Source: Bacillota bacterium (GTDB taxonomy: Bacteria > Bacillota > Clostridia > Oscillospirales > Acutalibacteraceae). From it: a stretch of DNA of 30,157 bases. The position numbers and the translations under genes were made by a program. Location: assembly GCA_023391275.1 (NCBI GenBank), contig JAEWBE010000089.1, forward strand, positions 1 to 30,157, written 5' to 3'. Below the pieces are notes generated by a model. That model was not told where the DNA came from, did no database searches, and saw only the letters and a program-made list of their open reading frames with translations. The stretch's first letter is position 1, and every line of letters begins with the position of its first letter. Of this stretch, positions 25,611 through 30,157 are shown one piece after another.

Positions 25611-26207
25611 AAAGCTATGTACTTCCGGTATACTGGCGTATATTTCGACCGGCTTCCTTGATGTAATAAGTTTTACTTTGAATTTTACTTCTTCACCATA
25701 ATTTGTAATGAATTTTGAAAAGAACGGAAGTCTCACTCCGATACATTTAGTTTCAAATGGTTCCATCTTGAAAGGTAAAGCAGTAGAGGGGATAAATGAA
25801 ATCTCTATAAACGAAGATTCATTTATTGCTAGGTTTAATGGTTGAAATTTAAAATCTTGATCATGATAAATTTGTTTTTTCTTGTTGATTGCAAAAATTT
25901 CATTTATTGAAATTGGATAAGAGGATTTATTAGTAATTACCAATGATAAAGCTGCCCCGCATTCAGAATTGTACGTTTGGATATGAAATTCATTTGGGTT
26001 AAAATAGCTTGAATAAGACGGAGGCTTTTGTTCACCTAATGTTACAATAGTTTTTCCTTTATCGAAACTGTGCTGACGAATAATGAAAAACAAGGATACA
26101 GAACCGGTTATGCAGCCAATCGCACCGATAATAATATTTATGATTTCAAAAATAGTTATCACTTCTTTGTTCAGCCTTGCTAAAAGCGAGGCTGTTTTTT
26201 TGTGCAT
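25551..26207 (-). CDS. Hypothetical protein with N-terminal membrane helix
   Basis: A 218-residue product if ATG 26207 is the start (TTG 26234 and a GTG near 26164 are alternatives). A hydrophobic helix spans about residues 17-43 (IFEIINIIIGAIGCITGSVSLFFII). The rest looks beta-rich (LSLVITNKSSYPISINEIFAI, FIEISFIPSTALPFKMEPFETKCIGVRLPF), like a small all-beta domain facing one side of the membrane. I do not recognise the family. It is oriented against its neighbours, between two copies of the element promoter, with a good minus-strand promoter at 26380-26407. It is AT-rich compared with the flanking genes, suggesting a cargo insert. Confidence 0.6.
   Translation of the reverse strand: MHKKTASLLARLNKEVITIFEIINIIIGAIGCITGSVSLFFIIRQHSFDKGKTIVTLGEQKPPSYSSYFNPNEFHIQTYNSECGAALSLVITNKSSYPISINEIFAINKKKQIYHDQDFKFQPLNLAINESSFIEISFIPSTALPFKMEPFETKCIGVRLPFFSKFITNYGEEVKFKVKLITSRKPVEIYASIPEVHSFLEDFKNTNNDTGNTANGTN
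26172..26201 (+). terminator. Plus-strand terminator between the two element promoters
   Basis: CAGCCTTGC (26172-26180) pairs with GCGAGGCTG (26186-26194) around TAAAA, then seven T. It would stop rightward transcription from the promoter at 25393 before the second promoter, isolating the two units. It lies inside the 5' part of the leftward gene. Confidence 0.85.
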
Positions 26208-26240
26208 ACAACTAAAGTTCCCCAAATCGTACAAAACTCA

Positions 26241-26269
26241 TTGACAAGTACGATATAGGAAACTATACT
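26241..26269 (+). promoter_or_regulatory. Element promoter/operator, copy 2
   Basis: TTGACA (26241-26246), 17-base spacer, TATACT (26264-26269). Over 27 bases it differs from copy 1 at two positions. Here the operator-like part extends upstream into a dyad, ATCGTAC (26226-26232) with GTACGAT (26248-26254). It should drive the main rightward operon starting at 26447, under the XRE repressor. Confidence 0.8.
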
Positions 26270-26282
26270 ATGTCTTGTAAAC

Positions 26283-26303
26283 AATTTGTTTCCAAAACAA
26301 ATT
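26283..26303. repeat. Perfect 9-bp inverted repeat in the rightward leader
   Basis: AATTTGTTT (26283-26291) and AAACAAATT (26295-26303) around CCA. It lies just downstream of the predicted start of the rightward transcript and could be a protein-binding site or an RNA hairpin. A second, weaker palindrome (TTGAAAAC/GTTTCAA) lies near 26323-26340. Confidence 0.5.
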
Positions 26304-26379
26304 AACAAAAAACCAAGCCTTATTGAAAACGATGTTTCAAAAAAAGCTCTAAATTATTTTATTGACCTCAACACTCAAT

Positions 26380-26407
26380 ATTATATCACCTACGACTTTT
26401 TTGTCAA
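26380..26407 (-). promoter_or_regulatory. Minus-strand promoter for the leftward membrane protein
   Basis: On the minus strand TTGACA (26402-26407) and TATAAT (26380-26385), spacer 16. It points at the rightward promoter 26241, so the two transcripts would overlap by about 100 bases. Confidence 0.65.
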
Positions 26408-26446
26408 TATTTTTCGGTAAGGAAATTAAAGAAAGGGGATTTTATT

Positions 26447-26644
26447 ATGCCGATGGATGTAAAAATTCGCTTGATGAAGCTCCAAAAATCCCAGCTTAAT
26501 TTGCTGGACGAGCTTCACAAGCGGGGATTTGGCACACTGAGCGCAGCAAGGCTCAATACCATTATTAACGGACGGTATAAGTACGGATGTGCGCCGGCAG
26601 TACTGGAAGAGTCCGGAAGAATTTTAGCCGAATGGGAGAATTGA
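26447..26644 (+). CDS. Small putative DNA-binding protein
   Basis: A 65-residue protein, MPMDVKIRLMKLQKSQLNLL and following, with two predicted helices and the phrase LSAARLNTIINGRYKYG. This looks like a minimal helix-turn-helix of the kind found in phage and element Cro/excisionase-like proteins. AAAGGGG precedes the ATG. It is the first gene of the rightward operon, the usual place for a Cro- or Xis-like function. The assignment is by pattern and position, not by a firm family match. Confidence 0.6.
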   Translation: MPMDVKIRLMKLQKSQLNLLDELHKRGFGTLSAARLNTIINGRYKYGCAPAVLEESGRILAEWEN

Positions 26645-26645
26645 A

Positions 26646-26792
26646 ATGAAGGTACCCCTTGAGCAGCACTATACAAAGGTAAACGGAGAATTCGTTCTCG
26701 CGTCAACAAAATACATAGAAGTAAGCGAAAAGGTATTCGCTGAAAAAATGGCCGGGCTTATTGGAACGGCATTTGAAGTAAAGGGGAGGTGA
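26646..26792 (+). CDS. Small hypothetical protein (48 aa)
   Basis: ATG 26646 follows the previous stop by one base, so translation is probably coupled. The product (MKVPLEQHYTKVNGEFVLAS to FEVKGR) is charged and soluble-looking, with no motif I recognise. Its last codons hold GGGGAGG, a ribosome binding site with no good start close behind; the next gene has its own. Confidence 0.55.
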   Translation: MKVPLEQHYTKVNGEFVLASTKYIEVSEKVFAEKMAGLIGTAFEVKGR

Positions 26793-26849
26793 ACATAGGA
26801 GATTGTTCAAAAGCAATGTACTTTATGCCAAGAAAGAGGAGGACAAGCT

Positions 26850-27035
26850 ATGAAATCAAAACTTTTTGTAGTTCTTGCATTTGCCGGATTCGCTGGAGCA
26901 TTTTTCTTAACCGGCGCATTATCGGCAGATAGCATATCAGTGCATCAGCTGATCCATCTAGGCTTTATATCTGCTGCAATGATGGGTATCGGCGTAATAG
27001 GATACATGTTGTCCGCGCCGGTACATATCAACTAA
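26850..27035 (+). CDS. Small two-helix membrane protein
   Basis: A 61-residue product with two hydrophobic segments, about 5-25 (FVVLAFAGFAGAFFLTGAL) and 36-56 (HLGFISAAMMGIGVIGYML), joined by a short polar loop. GAGGAGG sits 7-13 bases before ATG 26850. The family is not recognised. Membrane proteins of this size are common between regulators and replication genes in such elements. Confidence 0.65.
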   Translation: MKSKLFVVLAFAGFAGAFFLTGALSADSISVHQLIHLGFISAAMMGIGVIGYMLSAPVHIN

Positions 27036-27055
27036 AAATACAAGGAGGAAAAACA

Positions 27056-27820
27056 ATGGCAACTAAAAAGCAGCTTCGCGAAGAACGGGCGCTGGAAAGG
27101 ACAGTTCTTCAGGCTGAATCAATTGCAAATGAAATCCGGAAGCAGGATGCAGCCGGAGCAGAAGGCTATAGCGTGATTTGCCCGGACTGCGGTCAGCTTG
27201 TACCAAGCGACTATCAAAGTTTTGCTTCCAAAGCAGATGCAGATAAATATGCGCGGGAGCATTGCGATTGCCGAAAGCAAGGAAGGATTATTGCACTTTC
27301 GCCCAAGACAAACGAGGCAGCCGATTTGGAGATTATGCCGCGCGAGCAACTGCTCGGTATCTTATTTACTCCTGCACCCGATAACCGGCCAAAATTAAAA
27401 TCCCCAAGCTCATTGACACAATTCGGCGCTTGCCGGTATTGCGGACAAGCTCAAAGCGCCTATGGCTGCCGGACTGAGGATGAAGCAAATGAGTATGCGA
27501 CGAGCCGGTGTAAATGCTCAGAGGCTATTGCATATCAGGACAAACTTGAAGCTGCCCAAAAGCGGGAAGAAGCCCTAAACGAAGTTGAAGATAATCTGGA
27601 TGACCTTTTCGGTTCCGGTACACTGGATTGCGGCGAGCGTAATCTATGCCCGGAAGCCATTGATCTGTTGAAACAAGCGGCTACCCTTATCTATGACCAT
27701 AAGATCGTATCTCAAAGTCTGAAGCTTACATATGCGATTGCAGCCAAGATTGGCCGTACCGCAAAGGGTAACATCTCTATCGAACGGAAAGATGCGACGG
27801 CGCAAAAGGTTGAAGTTTAA
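27056..27820 (+). CDS. Hypothetical protein with duplicated cysteine (zinc-type) motifs
   Basis: A 254-residue soluble protein. Two similar modules are visible: residues about 42-72 (CPDCGQ ... ADKYAREHCDC) and about 125-153 (CRYCGQ ... ANEYATSRCKC). Each has CxxC-GQ, a helix with a Tyr-Ala pair, and a final CxC, so each probably binds one zinc. The N terminus is a charged helix (KKQLREERALERTVLQ) and the C terminus is helical. I do not recognise the family. GGAGG before ATG 27056 is strong. It lies upstream of the Rep gene, so a role in element DNA metabolism or regulation is possible but unproven. Confidence 0.75.
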   Translation: MATKKQLREERALERTVLQAESIANEIRKQDAAGAEGYSVICPDCGQLVPSDYQSFASKADADKYAREHCDCRKQGRIIALSPKTNEAADLEIMPREQLLGILFTPAPDNRPKLKSPSSLTQFGACRYCGQAQSAYGCRTEDEANEYATSRCKCSEAIAYQDKLEAAQKREEALNEVEDNLDDLFGSGTLDCGERNLCPEAIDLLKQAATLIYDHKIVSQSLKLTYAIAAKIGRTAKGNISIERKDATAQKVEV

Positions 27821-27853
27821 AGGCAGGGATGGACCTTGAAAATTGACATAAAA

Positions 27854-27890
27854 AAGAATGACGGAGCGCTCCAAACGCTGCGTCATTCTT
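27854..27890. repeat. Large hairpin upstream of the Rep gene
   Basis: AAGAATGACG-G-AGCG (27854-27868) pairs with CGCT-G-CGTCATTCTT (27876-27890), 14 bp with one G-G mismatch. On the minus strand it is followed by TTTTTT and could be a terminator; on the plus strand there is no T-run. Its position 130 bases before a HUH Rep gene also makes it a candidate nick-site hairpin of the replication or transfer origin. Confidence 0.6.
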
Positions 27891-27954
27891 ATCCTGCGGA
27901 TATGAAATTTGATTAATTTTATTTTATCACGCAGGACGCAAAAAGTCAAGTTTT

Positions 27955-27975
27955 ATGCGGCCTAGTGGGCCGCAT
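27955..27975. repeat. GC-rich palindrome upstream of the Rep gene
   Basis: ATGCGGCC (27955-27962) and GGCCGCAT (27968-27975) around TAGTG. With the hairpin at 27854 it makes a small palindrome cluster in the leader of the Rep gene. Confidence 0.65.
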
Positions 27976-28023
27976 GACGGCTTGATAAAAGTATTAGGTT
28001 TCCGACCAGATGGAGGTGAAAAG

Positions 28024-28782
28024 GTGCCTTATCTGATTGAGCGAGTAAAGGCTGGTAGGGTGATTGAATCCCGGAAGAAATATTCCGCCAGGTACGGGAT
28101 CAAAGGAATACCTCGGAGCAGCAATTATAAACCTACCCCGGAAGAAATGGAAAAGATCAATCAGGACAATGCAGAAAGATCCCTTCGCCAGAGAATTAAT
28201 GAAAACTTTGGTGAGGGTGATTATCATTCGGTGATCGGATTTGAAGGTGAGTTTAACCCAACTCCTGAGGAAGCGCGAAAATTATTTGAAAAGTTTCTCA
28301 GAAAAGCGCGGGCACTTTATCAGCGTGAAGGGCTTGAATTCAAATACGTGTTTGCTATGGAGCGCGGACAGCGCGGGCAGCACAAGATTCATTTTCACAT
28401 GGTAAATAACTATATCGATTCCAGAAAACTCTCGGCCATATGGCTATGGGGAAGAATTAAATACTTCCCGTTGGACGATTCCGGCCAGTATGCGGAGCTT
28501 GCGTCGTACATCATAAAACGTACAAGCCACACCTACCGAAGCGGTGACAGTCCTTACAAAAAGCGATGGACGCCAAGCCGAAACCTCAGAATCCCGGTAC
28601 CCGAAAATGAAGTTGTATCGTATAACCGGTGGAGAAAAGAGCCAAAAGCCATTTGGGGATATTATATCGAAAAAAACAAGACAGTTGACGGAATCAGTAA
28701 AACCACCGGATATCCTTATCAGTTTTACAGCATGGTGAAGATTACCAATAAGGACCATAAAAAGGCCAGAAAGAGGGAATAA
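28024..28782 (+). CDS. Rolling-circle replication initiator/relaxase (HUH endonuclease)
   Basis: A 252-residue HUH-type Rep-like protein, expected to nick one DNA strand at an origin and stay bound through a tyrosine. HKIHFHMVNN (the HxH metal motif) is in the centre. YAELASYIIKR follows, a Y-x4-Y-x3-K pattern matching the catalytic tyrosine helix of Rep/G2P-type proteins. FKYVFAMERGQRGQHKIHFH fits motif II of the family. I prefer GTG 28024, because GGAGG lies at 28012-28016; an ATG at 27955 is in frame but lies in the palindrome and has no ribosome binding site. The protein probably replicates or mobilises the excised circle. Confidence 0.82.
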   Translation: MPYLIERVKAGRVIESRKKYSARYGIKGIPRSSNYKPTPEEMEKINQDNAERSLRQRINENFGEGDYHSVIGFEGEFNPTPEEARKLFEKFLRKARALYQREGLEFKYVFAMERGQRGQHKIHFHMVNNYIDSRKLSAIWLWGRIKYFPLDDSGQYAELASYIIKRTSHTYRSGDSPYKKRWTPSRNLRIPVPENEVVSYNRWRKEPKAIWGYYIEKNKTVDGISKTTGYPYQFYSMVKITNKDHKKARKRE

Positions 28783-28785
28783 GCC

Positions 28786-29388
28786 ACGAACTTACAAGAG
28801 ATTAAAAAAGCCGCCTACCAGGCAGCAAAAAATGACAATATCGCCGTCGAGGATGGAATGCGTTTGAAAAGCCCACAGGAGCATATGGTTTATCTCGAAA
28901 TGCTTTACTATTACAAACTTTTCGATCTTGGAAAAATCAAACTTGCCGAAGCTCAAAAAATCGAGCAGAGAATAAATTCGGATTTTAACAAACTTGAAAA
29001 TGAGTTGTGGCTTAGCCAGCAGGATTATAAACGCATAGTCAAACGGTCACTTGACACCAACGTCGAGCGCACAAAACTGACAAAGCAGATTTTAGCAGGG
29101 GACCGGGATTTTATACATACCTTGCTGCACCTGCTCGATCTTTATACCGGAGAGGGAATTTACAACCAGGTTTATCAGATGATGCGTCCGGAATTAACGG
29201 ATCCGGAACTGGATGCCATGATGGATGCTTGCCCGGAACAGTATCGCCGCAAAATGACAAAGGAAGAAACCCGCAGTGCTGTTTGGCATGTCATCTCACA
29301 GCTGAGCGAAGGGCTTTCGGAGGATGCAAAGGGGGAAAATAAAATTGACATACACGGAAATGGCACAAAAGCAAAGCCTGCCGTATAA
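28786..29388 (+). CDS. Hypothetical protein, probable ACG start
   Basis: A 200-residue soluble, mostly helical protein if it starts at ACG 28786 (TNLQEIKKAAYQAAKNDN, with Met in place of Thr), or 176 residues from ATG 28858. AAGAGGGAA at 28770-28778 is well placed for the ACG, and the residues between ACG and ATG look like real coding sequence. The ATG has only a GAGG close by. The body (PQEHMVYLEMLYYYKLFDLGKIK, LAEAQKIEQRINSDFNKLE) has no motif I recognise. It starts 4 bases after Rep and overlaps the PAPS-reductase-like gene by 44 bases, so it belongs to the same operon. Confidence 0.65.
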   Translation, partial: TNLQEIKKAAYQAAKNDNIAVEDGMRLKSPQEHMVYLEMLYYYKLFDLGKIKLAEAQKIEQRINSDFNKLENELWLSQQDYKRIVKRSLDTNVERTKLTKQILAGDRDFIHTLLHLLDLYTGEGIYNQVYQMMRPELTDPELDAMMDACPEQYRRKMTKEETRSAVWHVISQLSEGLSEDAKGENKIDIHGNGTKAKPAV

Positions 29389-30157
29389 AGCAAAAATAGC
29401 CCATGCAGAGAATAGGGCGCGTGAATTCTACGAGCATATTACCGGGGAAGGACACAATGTTCATGTTTCCGTCGGGGGCCTGGACAGCATCACACTTTTT
29501 ATGTTCCTTCAAAGCATCGGTTTACACGTCCATGGAATTTCAGTATCCAGTTTGGAGGATAAAAGCTTACAGCGGATACATAAGCAGTTGGATCTTGAAA
29601 TTGTAAAGCCATATAAAAGCAAGGTTGAGGTTATTCGGGAATTCGGGTTCCCTGTAATCAGCAAAGCCAAGGCCAAAAAGATTGAAAACCTGCAAAAGCC
29701 GAACAATCCGAAGCAGACTTTTATCCATGCGATCATGACCGGAGATATGGGAGAGCAGGGACATTTTGAACATTCGGACAAAATCAAGCTGCCAGATAAA
29801 TGGTTGGAACTGTTTGGCGGGTTATATCAGGAGCATCGGCCAGACTTGTTTTGTAAGACGGCGCCGTTCAAAGTTTCTTCTGACTGCTGCAAATGGATGA
29901 AGGAAAAGCCCTGCGATGACTGGGCGAAAACACATGACAGTTTTCCGTATCTCGGCTTGATGGCTTCCGAGGGAGGTCAGCGTGAACATGGACTTGTTAA
30001 GAACGGGTGCAATTACTACGGAAAATCCACAACGCGTAGCTGCCCATTTGCTATTTTCACGCGGCAGGATATTTTGCAGCTGGCAATTGATCTGAACGTT
30101 CCGGTACCGGAAGTATACGGAACAATCGAAAAGAAACCCGGCGGAGAACTTTACACC
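29345..30157 (+). CDS. PAPS reductase-family protein (3' end outside window)
   Basis: The 5' 271 codons of a phosphoadenosine phosphosulfate reductase/ATP pyrophosphatase-like protein, as often found in phages and elements. The nucleotide loop reads VHVSVGGLDSITLFMFL (residues about 39-55), with GGLDS in place of SGGKDS. FCKTAPFKVSSDCCKWM and STTRSCPFAIFTRQDILQ are cysteine-bearing segments typical of these phage-type proteins. TTG 29345 is chosen because GGGGG at 29331-29335 is 9 bases before it; ATG 29360 is the alternative. The role in mobile elements is unsettled: sulfur metabolism, DNA phosphorothioation-like modification and defence have been proposed for relatives. Confidence 0.8.
   Translation, partial: MTYTEMAQKQSLPYKAKIAHAENRAREFYEHITGEGHNVHVSVGGLDSITLFMFLQSIGLHVHGISVSSLEDKSLQRIHKQLDLEIVKPYKSKVEVIREFGFPVISKAKAKKIENLQKPNNPKQTFIHAIMTGDMGEQGHFEHSDKIKLPDKWLELFGGLYQEHRPDLFCKTAPFKVSSDCCKWMKEKPCDDWAKTHDSFPYLGLMASEGGQREHGLVKNGCNYYGKSTTRSCPFAIFTRQDILQLAIDLNVPVPEVYGTIEKKPGGELYT

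Noticed and set aside
27955..28023. N-terminal extension of the Rep protein from ATG 27955
   Set aside because: The ATG is inside a palindrome with no ribosome binding site, while GTG 28024 has GGAGG at the right distance.

Overview
The window looks like chromosome of an anaerobic Firmicute of class Clostridia, probably Oscillospiraceae/Ruminococcaceae-like. The grounds are a class A RNase P RNA, a type III glutamine synthetase, a glutamate synthase split into separate subunits, clostridial-type peptide ABC transporters, near-consensus sigma-A promoters and GGAGG ribosome binding sites. The organism is inferred; no species-diagnostic gene was seen.

Layout. 1-2123: nicotinate phosphoribosyltransferase (NAD salvage) and rnpB with its promoter and terminator. 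2124-5320: a LacI-family regulator and an orphan fucose/arabinose-isomerase-like enzyme, linked by three copies of the palindrome AAAACGTTTT. 5321-6275: a candidate structured RNA and a NimA-like flavin-binding protein. 6335-12266: a five-gene dipeptide/oligopeptide ABC transporter operon (lipoprotein, two permeases, two ATPases) with an internal hairpin after the binding-protein gene, then a possible fragment of an IS3-family insertion sequence end. 12371-14666: glnN on the minus strand, with a consensus promoter and a leader terminator/antiterminator pair. 14798-19980: a divergent five-gene operon for a split glutamate synthase (amidotransferase, FMN synthase domain, 4Fe-4S protein, FAD oxidoreductase, GXGXG domain). 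Together with glnN this makes a GS/GOGAT ammonium-assimilation locus. 19978-22825: an NAD-dependent epimerase-like protein, a CrtO-like acyltransferase and a membrane-anchored cohesin/cadherin-like surface protein.

23293-23369 is an initiator tRNA-Met. From its 3' end to the end of the window lies an integrative element whose far end is not visible. Its leftmost gene, a large serine recombinase, ends inside the tRNA. Recombinase, ImmA-like protease and XRE repressor form a leftward operon. The rightward half carries small element genes, a protein with duplicated cysteine motifs, a HUH-type rolling-circle Rep/relaxase preceded by two palindromes, a protein that seems to start at ACG, and a PAPS-reductase-family protein cut by the window end. 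Two nearly identical promoter/operator copies (25393 and 26241) flank an oppositely oriented membrane-protein gene. This suggests a lysogeny-like switch controlled by the XRE repressor.

The least explained parts are the element (its replication origin, its small membrane proteins and its PAPS-reductase gene), the RNA-like region at 5384-5541, and the glnN leader.
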